From NCBI GenBank assembly GCA_050259615.1, contig JBLNAZ010000114.1, positions 1 through 26,713 on the forward strand: DNA of 26,713 bases, given 5' to 3'. Each line of letters begins with the position of its first letter. Positions within the stretch are counted from its first letter, which is position 1. This DNA is from JAAXKN01 sp050259615. GTDB lineage: Bacteria; Bacteroidota; Ignavibacteria; Ignavibacteriales; SURF-24. This document shows positions 1 to 7,573 of this stretch, one piece after another. The notes under the pieces were generated by a model. The model was not told the origin of the DNA and searched no databases. It saw nothing but the letters and a program-made list of their open reading frames with translations. The position numbers and the translations under genes were made by a program.

Positions 1-1838
1 ACAAAGGGAACCTCCTGTTTATTGAAAAACAGTCTCTTCATCACAAGCGCTACAAGTACGGCAACCATGACTCCGGCAAAATAAATTGAAACCAGCACCA
101 GCCCCTGATTGTGCTGGAAGAAGGCTGAGATCAATAGAACATAGACCGGTAGGCGCGCACTGCACGACATAAAAGGAGTAATCATCATTGTCAGAATTCT
201 GTCCTTCCTGTTCTCAAGCGTACGAGTTGCCATAATAGCCGGAACATTGCATCCGAATCCCATCAGCAAAGGAATAAAAGATTTTCCATGCAGTCCTATC
301 TTATGCATCAGCTTATCCATGATAAACGATGCCCTGGCCATATAGCCTGAATCTTCCATGAAAGAAATGAAAAAAAACAGGATCATGATATTCGGAAGGA
401 AAATAATAACCCCGCCTACACCGCCAATGATGCCGTCTGTAAGCAGGTCACGCAGAGGACCTGCAGACATTGAAGTTTTTATGAAATCACCCAGAAGGCT
501 GACACCTGATTCGATCAGGTTCATCGGGTATTTACCAAGTGAGAAAGTGGTCTGAAACATAAGCCACATAAAAAAGAAGAATATTGGGAATCCGAAGAGC
601 TTATGTGTAAGAAAAACATCTATATTGGCTATTTTTTTTCGGTTCTCTTCGGCTCCGGGCTTGAAGGTTTCACCCAGGGCCCCTGCAATAAATCCGTACT
701 TTGCATCAGTTACAATACCGTCCGACTTTTCATCATATTCATTCTCAAGCTTTTGAACCTCTTCGTCAAGGGCAGTTTTAATTTTATTTATATTTGAACA
801 GGGCTCAATCTGTCTTAAAGTGGTTTTATCGTGCTCAAGCAGTTTAATAGACAGATAGCGCGAGGAAAATTTGTCGGTTACCTGCTTATTTTCCCTGATA
901 AGGGGCTGAATGCGCGAAATAGCTCCTTCGATACCGCTGCCATAGTTAATGTGGATATGCCTTACAATGGGGTCCTTGTCTTCATAAACATCTATTAACT
1001 TCTCGAAAAGTTTGTAAATCCCCCGCCCTTTTGAAGCCACTGTTGGAATAATAGGGATGCCGATCATCCGGCCTAAGATTTCATAATCGAGTTTTGCCCC
1101 TCTTGCTTCAAGCTCGTCATACATGTTCAGGGCTATTACAACCTTTATGTTCATGTCGATAAGCTGCGTTGTCAGATAAAGGTTTCTCTCGAGGTTGGAA
1201 GCGTCAATAACATTTACTACTATATCCGGCATTTTTTCTGTAATATGCCTGCGGACAAAGAGTTCTTCAGGAGTATATTCAGTTATAGAATATGTGCCGG
1301 GCAGATCGACAATGCGGAACGTATACGAAGACTGTATGAAAGTTGCTTCACGCGCATCTACAGTAACGCCCCCGTAGTTGCCAACCCTTTCGCGCGAACC
1401 CGAAGCAAAGTTATATAAAGTGGTTTTCCCGCAGTTCGGATTGCCCACAAGAGCAACATTAATTGTTTTTCCCTTTATACCGGCTGTAGTCTTGAGTGTT
1501 TCTTCATCTATTACTCCCTCGAATCTTTGACTGTCAATTATATGAGCCGGATCCGCTGAAACAACTTCCACCAGGCGGGCTTCAGAACGGCGCAGAGAAA
1601 TCTCATAACCCATTATTTCATACTCTACCGGATCCTGCAAAGGAGCGTTTTTTATTACCTTCACCTTTTTGCCCTTTACAAATCCCATTTCAGTAATGCG
1701 CTTGCGGAAAGCACCATGGCCTGAAACTTTTGTAATAATCCCCTCTTCCCCTGTTTTAAGCTCAGAAAGCTTGTAATCTTTTATTAATTCTAAGGGACCT
1801 ATGATTTTTTCGGACGTTTTTATTTCTTCTTTGTACAT
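1..1838 (-). CDS. feoB: FeoA-FeoB fused ferrous iron transporter (3' end cut by window edge)
   Basis: My own reverse-strand translation gives an open frame of 612 codons starting MYKEEIKTSEK and still open at base 1. Residues about 20-95 form a FeoA-type SH3-like domain (RITEMGFVKGKKVKV). A FeoB G domain follows: G1 GNPNCGKT (132-139), Thr159 in GGVTVD as switch I, G3 DLPG (178-181), and G4 NMYD (238-241). Downstream come the membrane domain and its two conserved cysteine gate motifs, GFGCNVPA and MSCSARLPVY. FeoB moves Fe2+ across the inner membrane under GTPase control, and FeoA is its small cytosolic partner, here joined in one chain. The start is preceded by AAAGGAA nine bases upstream. 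The frame is intact, with no stop or frameshift. The remaining C-terminal membrane segments lie outside the window. Confidence 0.96.
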   Translation of the reverse strand, partial: MYKEEIKTSEKIIGPLELIKDYKLSELKTGEEGIITKVSGHGAFRKRITEMGFVKGKKVKVIKNAPLQDPVEYEIMGYEISLRRSEARLVEVVSADPAHIIDSQRFEGVIDEETLKTTAGIKGKTINVALVGNPNCGKTTLYNFASGSRERVGNYGGVTVDAREATFIQSSYTFRIVDLPGTYSITEYTPEELFVRRHITEKMPDIVVNVIDASNLERNLYLTTQLIDMNIKVVIALNMYDELEARGAKLDYEILGRMIGIPIIPTVASKGRGIYKLFEKLIDVYEDKDPIVRHIHINYGSGIEGAISRIQPLIRENKQVTDKFSSRYLSIKLLEHDKTTLRQIEPCSNINKIKTALDEEVQKLENEYDEKSDGIVTDAKYGFIAGALGETFKPGAEENRKKIANIDVFLTHKLFGFPIFFFFMWLMFQTTFSLGKYPMNLIESGVSLLGDFIKTSMSAGPLRDLLTDGIIGGVGGVIIFLPNIMILFFFISFMEDSGYMARASFIMDKLMHKIGLHGKSFIPLLMGFGCNVPAIMATRTLENRKDRILTMMITPFMSCSARLPVYVLLISAFFQHNQGLVLVSIYFAGVMVAVLVALVMKRLFFNKQEVPF

Positions 1839-1972
1839 CTTTCAAATTCCTTTAAACTAATGCCCATGCGTACTATGCCGGTTATAAGCCTGAGGCTCAT
1901 TATCTGTAAGTTTTAATCATTTTTATCCTTTAAGCAGATAAATCATATTAAGACTTTCGAATTTGCACTGTA

Positions 1973-2003
1973 CAAAGGTAATTTCTTAAATGGGGTAAAA
2001 CAA
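1973..2003 (-). promoter_or_regulatory. Probable feoAB promoter
   Basis: On the minus strand TTGTTT (1998-2003) is followed after 17 bases by TACCTT (1975-1980). The -10 also reads TACCTTTG, which fits the Bacteroidetes TAnnTTTG box. It would give a leader of about 130 bases before the feoAB start. No Fur box is obvious by eye. Confidence 0.45.
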
Positions 2004-2173
2004 TCACCATAAATGATGAAAAAAAGAAGGTCTGATCCCAAATAATGGGGATTAGTACACTCTTTCTTGGTGAATTTATAAAAAGTAATACTTGCTGGAG
2101 ATCTGATGCTGGTATTTCCATGAAATGTTTTTCCTGCGGGGAGATAACAGTGAGAGCGTTTATAAAGAGTTTA

Positions 2174-2201
2174 CCGGCAATTTCCTTAAAAGAATTGCCG
2201 G
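2174..2201. repeat. Inverted repeat (9-bp stem, 10-base loop)
   Basis: CCGGCAATT (2174-2182) pairs perfectly with AATTGCCGG (2193-2201) around a 10-base A/T-rich loop. Neither side is followed by a T-tract, so it is not a standard Rho-independent terminator. It lies about 110 bases past the stop of the upstream minus-strand gene and could be an RNA 3' stabilising hairpin. Confidence 0.55.
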
Positions 2202-2312
2202 CTGCAAGGCGTTGAAGACCTCTGTTACTCTTTGGCTAAGCTGTTATGTTTTCTTTCTGCGCCTCTGAGACAATCAGCTTTTATGAAATAAACAGCTTCA
2301 CCTTTTTTTGAG

Positions 2313-3038
2313 TTAATTAAACAGAATTAATACTCCCAGGTGGGCAGTAATTAAATCTGTTTTTGATTTAGAAGGAGTAAACAGCACTTTCCCATTCTCT
2401 ATTCTCATTGAACCTTCCTTCAGGTACTCGGCTTCAGATCCCAGCATATAGCGGGCTTTTAAGTCTATCCAGATGCTGGAAACTTTCCAGTGCGGGTTGG
2501 CTTCTTCATTATCATTTTCCATATCATGAACCTTTATCATGAGCCCCCCTCCTCCGCCGTAATTCCATGCCCAGTCGTCGAAATTTGTGGAGCTGGCCAC
2601 GTCCTTATCAAAGCTGCCGGTACTTTTAATCTGAGTCTGTGTGTAAAGGTATGATCCTCCCCAAAGCCCTTCAATATATGGTCTTACGCTTCCGTAAGGC
2701 GGCATTATCTGCAAAAGGAGGTGAAAGTTTACAATATTGTTGGTCCTGTTGACGTCAACCGTAACATCAGGAATAGTTGTGCTAAAAGGCTCGTTGCGCG
2801 ATTCGCTGCCGTAAGTCATAAAGCTTCCGTCGAGGCCCAGTGTAAATGGAATTGAAGGCTTTACAGTCCAGAAGGCCAAATACCCCTCCGCCCCAAAACC
2901 AATACGGTCTACGCTTTTTTTGAATTCCCCCTGAGGAAATCCCATCATAAAGTTAATTCCTGCAGACTGAGCCATTATATTACTGCAGAAACAAAATAGA
3001 AATATAAGCGGAACTACAGCGGTAAATTTACTTTTCAT
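2313..3038 (-). CDS. Secreted outer-membrane beta-barrel-like protein, unknown role
   Basis: The 241-residue product begins with a clear signal peptide (MKSKFTAVVPLIFLF, then CSNIMAQS with cleavage after Ala). The mature chain alternates polar and aromatic residues in short strands such as GFGAEGYLAFW, PYIEGLWGGSYLY and IDLKARYMLG. It ends LGVLILFN, a hydrophobic, aromatic-rich terminus typical of outer-membrane barrels. I recognise the fold class (OmpA/OprF-like barrel of Bacteroidota) but not a specific function. The gene is alone on its strand between feoAB and the divergent histidine kinase. Upstream bases offer GGGGGAATAAGA as a weak ribosome site. Confidence 0.8.
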   Translation of the reverse strand: MKSKFTAVVPLIFLFCFCSNIMAQSAGINFMMGFPQGEFKKSVDRIGFGAEGYLAFWTVKPSIPFTLGLDGSFMTYGSESRNEPFSTTIPDVTVDVNRTNNIVNFHLLLQIMPPYGSVRPYIEGLWGGSYLYTQTQIKSTGSFDKDVASSTNFDDWAWNYGGGGGLMIKVHDMENDNEEANPHWKVSSIWIDLKARYMLGSEAEYLKEGSMRIENGKVLFTPSKSKTDLITAHLGVLILFN

Positions 3039-3164
3039 TCTTATTCCCCCGGTTTAAAAAGTTTACTTTAATATTAATGAATTTTCTGTAGAATTTCTAT
3101 TTCATTATTACAGGGAAAACAGAGACAATTTCCTTAAAACGAACTTTTTTAGCTAAAGCTAAGT

Positions 3165-3170
3165 TATAAT
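3165..3170 (+). promoter_or_regulatory. Possible -10 box for the histidine kinase
   Basis: A perfect TATAAT stands 65 bases before the histidine kinase start. No TTGACA-like hexamer exists 16-18 bases upstream (the bases there read GAACTTTT), so this could be an activator-dependent promoter or chance in AT-rich DNA. Confidence 0.3.
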
Positions 3171-3234
3171 ATGAATAATATTTTAGTGAAGAAATAATTA
3201 AAGGGCTGATTAAGCAAAGATAAAATCGACAGAG

Positions 3235-5082
3235 ATGAAAATAATACTACTAACGGGAAATGAAAAGGAACTGGCGGCAATATTAAAGGGTATTCAGGAA
3301 AGGTTCAGCGAAGAACTTGCTCTTAAATCCGTATCAGACCCTGGCGCGGCATTCAGCCTTATGAAAGAATATGAGTTTGATCTTTTCATTGTGGACCTGG
3401 ATCTGCATGCTTTGGATGACAGGGATACACTTTCAAACCTTATGATTTCCGCAGCAGGAATGCCCGTATTGGTTATTGGCAGCAGAAATCTTTCAACTGA
3501 AGAAGCCCTGTCGCTTGGAGCAGACGACTACATCCTTAAAAGTGAACTTAGTCCCGCCTTGGTGGAACATTCCATAAAGCATGTCCAGAAGCTCAGAAGA
3601 ATGGAAAGAAAACTGAAGGAAAAAGAGGAGCAGATTGTCTTAACTGTCCAGCATTCCCCCGTGCTGATATTAAAGCAGGATATGGATCTGCATTATATAT
3701 GGAACAATAATTCATTTCTCGGATATACTTCAGATGAATTACGGGGTAAAACAGACAACGAACTTCTGCCCCCGGAAGATGGCCTCGTTCTAACAGCAAT
3801 TAAAAAACAGGTAATTGAGTCATCACTCAAGACACGCAAAATCGTCAGGACAAAAGCAAACGGCAGGGATTACTATTATGACATCGGCATTGAGCCCGAT
3901 TTTGACGAACACGGCAATATAAAGGGCGTAGTTTCTACGGCGCTTGATATAACAGAAAAAAAAAGTGTCGAGCGGGATTTTTTAAGAGCAAAGAGTCTTT
4001 TGGAAAAGATGTTTGCAAACCTGAATGAAGCCGTCTTTGTAAGCGAGAGGTCAAATGGAAAAATAATAGCATGCAATCCTGTAGTTGAAAGAATTTTCGG
4101 CTATAAACCGAATGAGGTCATAGGGAAAAACCCTCTGTTCCTGTTTCCTTCATCAGAACATTATGAAAATATCAAAAGCCTGGCCGGACCATCCCTTGAA
4201 AAGAAAAATGTATACCAGTCTGAATACCAGATGAAGAGAAAAGATGGAACAATAATAGACACCGAGCACACGATTAACCTTCTGAAAAAGTCAAAAGGCT
4301 GGGATGAAGTGCTTATAACAATAATAAGCGATATTACCGAGAGAAAAAGAACCGAACGGGCACTGATCAGCGCCAAGGAAAAAGCAGAAAGGTCCGACCG
4401 CATGAAAACTGAATTTCTGGCTCAGATATCGCATGAGATCAGGACCCCTGTTAACACCATATTAACCTATTCAGGATTCCTGAAAGAAGAACTGGACTTA
4501 AGAGAAGACGATGATCTCAGGAAAAACTTCAGGATAATTGAAAAAGCCGGCAAAAGGCTCTTCAGAACCGTGGATCTCATAGTAAACATGTCTGAACTCC
4601 AGACAGGCACCTATGAACTTTACCCGAAGGAGCTTGACGTATATAACGACCTCCTTCTGAACCTTTATGTTGAATTCAGGAAATATGCTTCCGATAAAGG
4701 CGTCGAGATACAGCTTATAAATTATACAAACGATGCCGTAATATTTGCAGATGAATATTCAACCTCACAGGTCTTCCGCAGCTTAATTGACAACGCCGTT
4801 AAGTACACTGACCAGGGAACCATCAGAATACTGCTTGAAAAAGACGAGGAGGACCGGATTGTTGTGTCTGTGGAAGATACGGGGATCGGAATTTCAGAGA
4901 GTTATCTTCCAAGTCTGTTTGAACCCTTTTCGCAGGAAGACCAGAGCTATACAAGAACTTACCAGGGAAACGGACTTGGGCTTGCACTGGCAAAAAAGTA
5001 TGCTGAACTTAATAAAGCAGTTATTGAAGTAAAAAGCGTTAAGGGGTCGGGCTCTGTTTTCAGGGTGATCTTTGACAGTTAA
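3235..5082 (+). CDS. Soluble sensor histidine kinase: receiver-like, two PAS domains, HisKA, HATPase
   Basis: The 615-residue protein has no signal peptide or membrane span, so it should act in the cytoplasm. Residues 1-120 form a receiver-like domain: FIVDLDL places the likely phosphoacceptor at Asp54, and YILKSE gives the conserved Lys102. Two PAS domains follow (about 132-242 and 255-370), each ending in a DIT(E)(K/R)K type linker. The HisKA dimerisation helix carries His400 in AQISHEIRTP. The ATP-binding domain shows the N box DNAVKYT, G1 box VEDTGIGIS and G2 box GNGLGLALAKKY. Signals read by the PAS domains are unknown. No response regulator gene is adjacent, so it is an orphan kinase. 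The start codon has only a weak ribosome site (ACAGAG). The gene ends in a strong hairpin terminator. Confidence 0.93.
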   Translation: MKIILLTGNEKELAAILKGIQERFSEELALKSVSDPGAAFSLMKEYEFDLFIVDLDLHALDDRDTLSNLMISAAGMPVLVIGSRNLSTEEALSLGADDYILKSELSPALVEHSIKHVQKLRRMERKLKEKEEQIVLTVQHSPVLILKQDMDLHYIWNNNSFLGYTSDELRGKTDNELLPPEDGLVLTAIKKQVIESSLKTRKIVRTKANGRDYYYDIGIEPDFDEHGNIKGVVSTALDITEKKSVERDFLRAKSLLEKMFANLNEAVFVSERSNGKIIACNPVVERIFGYKPNEVIGKNPLFLFPSSEHYENIKSLAGPSLEKKNVYQSEYQMKRKDGTIIDTEHTINLLKKSKGWDEVLITIISDITERKRTERALISAKEKAERSDRMKTEFLAQISHEIRTPVNTILTYSGFLKEELDLREDDDLRKNFRIIEKAGKRLFRTVDLIVNMSELQTGTYELYPKELDVYNDLLLNLYVEFRKYASDKGVEIQLINYTNDAVIFADEYSTSQVFRSLIDNAVKYTDQGTIRILLEKDEEDRIVVSVEDTGIGISESYLPSLFEPFSQEDQSYTRTYQGNGLGLALAKKYAELNKAVIEVKSVKGSGSVFRVIFDS

Positions 5083-5101
5083 AGACGGGATTAAAAAGCA
5101 C

Positions 5102-5138
5102 AAAAAAAGCGCCCGTGAAATCTTCCGGGCGCTTTTTT
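5102..5138. terminator. Bidirectional Rho-independent terminator between HK and ettA
   Basis: GCGCCCG (5109-5115) pairs with CGGGCGC (5126-5132) around a 10-base loop. An A-run lies to the left and six T to the right. It therefore serves the plus-strand kinase gene ending at 5082 and the minus-strand ettA ending at 5162. Confidence 0.9.
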
Positions 5139-5161
5139 ATTTTCCTAAATCCAGAACCAAA

Positions 5162-6847
5162 TTATCTCGTCAGCTGCCTGTATTTAATTCTGTGCGGCTG
5201 ATCGGCCAGACTGCCAAGTCTCTGGCGCTTATTTTCCTCGTAGTCGGAAAAGTTGCCTTCGAACCATACCACCTTGCTTTCGCCTTCAAAAGCTAGTATA
5301 TGGGTTGCAACGCGGTCCAGGAACCAGCGGTCGTGGCTAATAACAACAGCGCATCCGGCAAAATTTTCCAAAGCCTCTTCCAGAGCACGCATCGTATTAA
5401 CGTCCAGGTCGTTTGTAGGTTCGTCAAGTAAAAGAACGTTGGCACCTGACTTGAGCATCATTGCAAGGTGCACACGGTTGCGTTCACCGCCTGAAAGAAG
5501 TCCCACTTTCTTCTGCTGTTCGCCACCGGAAAAGTTGAACTGAGCGACGTAAGCTCTGGAGTTCACGCTCCTGTTTCCGAGCATAAGGTTGTCCTCGCCG
5601 CCCGAAATCAATTCCCAAATAGTTTTTTCAGGATCAAGTGCCTCTCTGGACTGATCTACATAGGCCAATTTTACAGTTTCCCCGATTTTTATTTCGCCTG
5701 AGTCGGGGGTTTCCATTCCGGTAACCATCTTAAAAAGAGTAGTTTTTCCGGCACCGTTAGGACCTATGATACCTACTATACCTCCCGGCGGGAGTGAGAA
5801 GTTCATACCCTCAACGAGCAGTTTTTCGCCGTAAGCTTTATTAACGCTTAAGGCCTCAATGACGTTATTGCCCAGGCGTGGCCCTGCGGGTATATAGATT
5901 TCAAGCTCTTTCTGAAGCTTTTCCGATTCCTGTTTCAAAAGGTTCTCATAAGAAGTAATTCTTGCCTTGGACTTTGCGTGGCGTCCTTTAGGAGACATCC
6001 TGATCCAGTCCAGCTCGCGCTGAAGTGTTTTCTGGCGTTCGGATTCCTTCTTTTCTTCAAGCTGCAGGCGGTTCTGTTTCTGTTCGAGCCACGAGGAATA
6101 GTTGCCTTTCCAGGGAATTCCCTGTCCGCGGTCGAGTTCAAGTATCCAGCCTGCAACATTATCCAGAAAGTAGCGGTCGTGTGTAACGGCAATTACAGTA
6201 CCTTCATACTTCTGGAGGTGGTGCTCCAGCCATGCAACAGATTCAGCATCCAGATGGTTTGTAGGTTCATCCAGAAGCAGGATATCCGGCTTTTTAAGCA
6301 GGAGTCTGCAGAGTGCCACTCTTCTTTTTTCGCCGCCCGAGAGAACCCCGACAAGGGTATCGCCAGGAGGGCATCTGAGGGCATCCATAGCCATTTCAAG
6401 CTTTGAGTCGAGTTCCCACGCGTCGAAAGCTTCAAGACGTTCCTGCACCTTGCCCTGGCGCTCCAGAAGCTCAGTCATCTCGTCGTCAGACATCGGCTCA
6501 GCAAATCTTTCGTTAATTGAATCGTATTCCTTCAGCAGGTCCACAATTTCCTGTACGCCTTCCTGTACAATTTCCTTAACCGTTCTCATCTCATCCAGCT
6601 GAGGCTCCTGTTCAAGATATCCTATTGTAAAGCCGGGAGAAAGCACGGTTTCGCCGTTAAAATCCTTGTCAACTCCGGCAAGTATTTTAAGAAGCGTGCT
6701 TTTACCTGATCCGTTCAGGCCCAGTACGCCTATCTTAGCGCCGTAAAAGTATGACAGATATATGTCCTTAATTACCGGTTTCTGATTATAAAACTTGCTT
6801 ACCCCGATCATGGAGTAAATAACCTTGTTAGGTTCAACTGCCGCCAT
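5162..6847 (-). CDS. ettA: EttA-type ABC-F energy-dependent translational throttle protein
   Basis: The 561 residues match the normal EttA length. There are two ABC ATPase cassettes in tandem and no membrane domain. Cassette 1 has Walker A GLNGSGKS (43-50), signature LSGGE (169-173) and Walker B LLLDEPTNHLD. Cassette 2 has Walker A GPNGAGKT (362-369), signature LSGGE and LLLDEPTNDLD. A charged linker (about 250-320) including EKKESERQKTLQRELDWIRM joins them, as in ABC-F proteins that bind the ribosomal E site. EttA senses the ATP/ADP ratio and gates entry of 70S initiation complexes into elongation. AAGGAG sits upstream of the start. A consensus promoter precedes the gene, which appears to be transcribed alone. 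Confidence 0.96.
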   Translation of the reverse strand: MAAVEPNKVIYSMIGVSKFYNQKPVIKDIYLSYFYGAKIGVLGLNGSGKSTLLKILAGVDKDFNGETVLSPGFTIGYLEQEPQLDEMRTVKEIVQEGVQEIVDLLKEYDSINERFAEPMSDDEMTELLERQGKVQERLEAFDAWELDSKLEMAMDALRCPPGDTLVGVLSGGEKRRVALCRLLLKKPDILLLDEPTNHLDAESVAWLEHHLQKYEGTVIAVTHDRYFLDNVAGWILELDRGQGIPWKGNYSSWLEQKQNRLQLEEKKESERQKTLQRELDWIRMSPKGRHAKSKARITSYENLLKQESEKLQKELEIYIPAGPRLGNNVIEALSVNKAYGEKLLVEGMNFSLPPGGIVGIIGPNGAGKTTLFKMVTGMETPDSGEIKIGETVKLAYVDQSREALDPEKTIWELISGGEDNLMLGNRSVNSRAYVAQFNFSGGEQQKKVGLLSGGERNRVHLAMMLKSGANVLLLDEPTNDLDVNTMRALEEALENFAGCAVVISHDRWFLDRVATHILAFEGESKVVWFEGNFSDYEENKRQRLGSLADQPHRIKYRQLTR

Positions 6848-6906
6848 TATAAATGGTTCTCCTTTTCTCGTTTTTATACGTATTTTTTCAAAATCTTCAG
6901 TCCGGT

Positions 6907-6935
6907 ATTATATGCCTAAAAGCCCTAATTGTCAA
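6907..6935 (-). promoter_or_regulatory. Perfect-consensus sigma-70 promoter of ettA
   Basis: On the minus strand TTGACA (6930-6935), exactly 17 bases, then TATAAT (6907-6912): every base matches the sigma-70 consensus. Transcription should begin near 6900, about 50 bases before the ettA start. Confidence 0.85.
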
Positions 6936-7012
6936 TAAAAAACTGAGGCCTAAAATCAGGCGCCTATATAAACCATCAGGATTTTTCTCTTCATCTTATC
7001 ACTTATGACTAG

Positions 7013-7032
7013 CCCCAAGCTTCAGCTTGGGG
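7013..7032. repeat. Perfect 20-base palindrome / hairpin in the ettA-alaX divergent region
   Basis: CCCCAAGC, loop TTCA, GCTTGGGG. On the plus strand it is followed by AGACTTTTT, a short T-tract. It lies between two divergently transcribed genes, so it cannot end either coding unit. It may be a leader attenuator or transcript end in front of alaX, or a dispersed palindromic unit. I see no second copy in the window. Confidence 0.6.
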
Positions 7033-7120
7033 AGACTTTTTAGACCGGTGCGGCATGGAAATTTCACGGATTTATCTTTATGTTTAAACCTGTTTTTCAA
7101 GTTAAACTATCCGGGAAATT

Positions 7121-7573
7121 ATGGAACCAAGAAAAGATTATAACCCGCAGATGCATTCGGCCGAACATATATTAAACCAGACAATGGTAAGAATGTTTAA
7201 CTGCGGAAGAAGCTTCAGCGCTCATATTGAAAAAAAGAAATCCAAGTGCGACTACCGTTTCGAGCGCAACCTGACTGAAAGTGAAATCCAGACCATTGAA
7301 AATAAGGTGAATGAAATTATTCAGCAGGACCTCCCCGTTACAGAGGAATTCTTAAGCCGGGATGAAGCTCAAAAGACCTTCAACCTTGAACGCCTGCCTG
7401 AAGATGCCGGCAACAGTGTCAGAATCGTAAAAGTTGGCAGCTATGATGCCTGCCCGTGCATTGGTCCTCACGTAAGCACTACAAAGGAAATAGGATCCTT
7501 TAAGATAATTTCCACCGACTTTAACGAAGGCGTCTTAAGAGTCCGTTTTAAGAACACCAGCAATGAAAAGTAA
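7121..7573 (+). CDS. AlaX-type trans-editing alanyl-tRNA hydrolase
   Basis: This 150-residue free-standing protein matches the second additional domain of threonyl/alanyl-tRNA synthetase. The zinc ligands are visible: HSAEH (His12, His16) and CIGPH (Cys113, His117), the HxxxH and CxxxH pair of the family. AlaX proteins hydrolyse Ser- or Gly-tRNA(Ala) made by mistake by AlaRS, in the cytoplasm. The length matches the short AlaX-S class, which lacks the AlaRS C-Ala region. The usual CGGTH core is changed to CIGPH here, so substrate preference may differ. Its last 11 bases overlap the start of the next gene, so the two are probably translated together. Confidence 0.85.
   Translation: MEPRKDYNPQMHSAEHILNQTMVRMFNCGRSFSAHIEKKKSKCDYRFERNLTESEIQTIENKVNEIIQQDLPVTEEFLSRDEAQKTFNLERLPEDAGNSVRIVKVGSYDACPCIGPHVSTTKEIGSFKIISTDFNEGVLRVRFKNTSNEK

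Larger units (their letters stand above)
1839..2312. other. 474-base intergenic region, no convincing gene
   Basis: This gap lies between the feoAB start and the stop of the barrel-protein gene, both on the minus strand. It holds the candidate feoAB promoter and an inverted repeat at 2174-2201. The longest reading frame I followed by eye, a plus-strand frame at 2120-2215 of 31 codons, has no ribosome site or recognisable product. No clear T-tract terminator for the gene ending at 2313 is visible. Confidence 0.6.

Noticed and set aside
1973..1980. TACCTTTG and TAAATTTG as proof of Bacteroidetes-type TAnnTTTG promoters
   Set aside because: Both also fit sigma-70 hexamers with 17-base spacing, and ettA has a pure TATAAT promoter. 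The two readings cannot be separated from sequence alone.
2120..2215. Small frame MKCFSCGEITVRAF... in the feoAB upstream gap
   Set aside because: Only 31 codons, no ribosome site, and it runs across an inverted repeat. The CxxC is too little to support a gene.
5978..6406. 142-codon plus-strand open frame
   Set aside because: It lies entirely antisense to ettA, whose motifs are intact, and its translation has no recognisable features or ribosome site.
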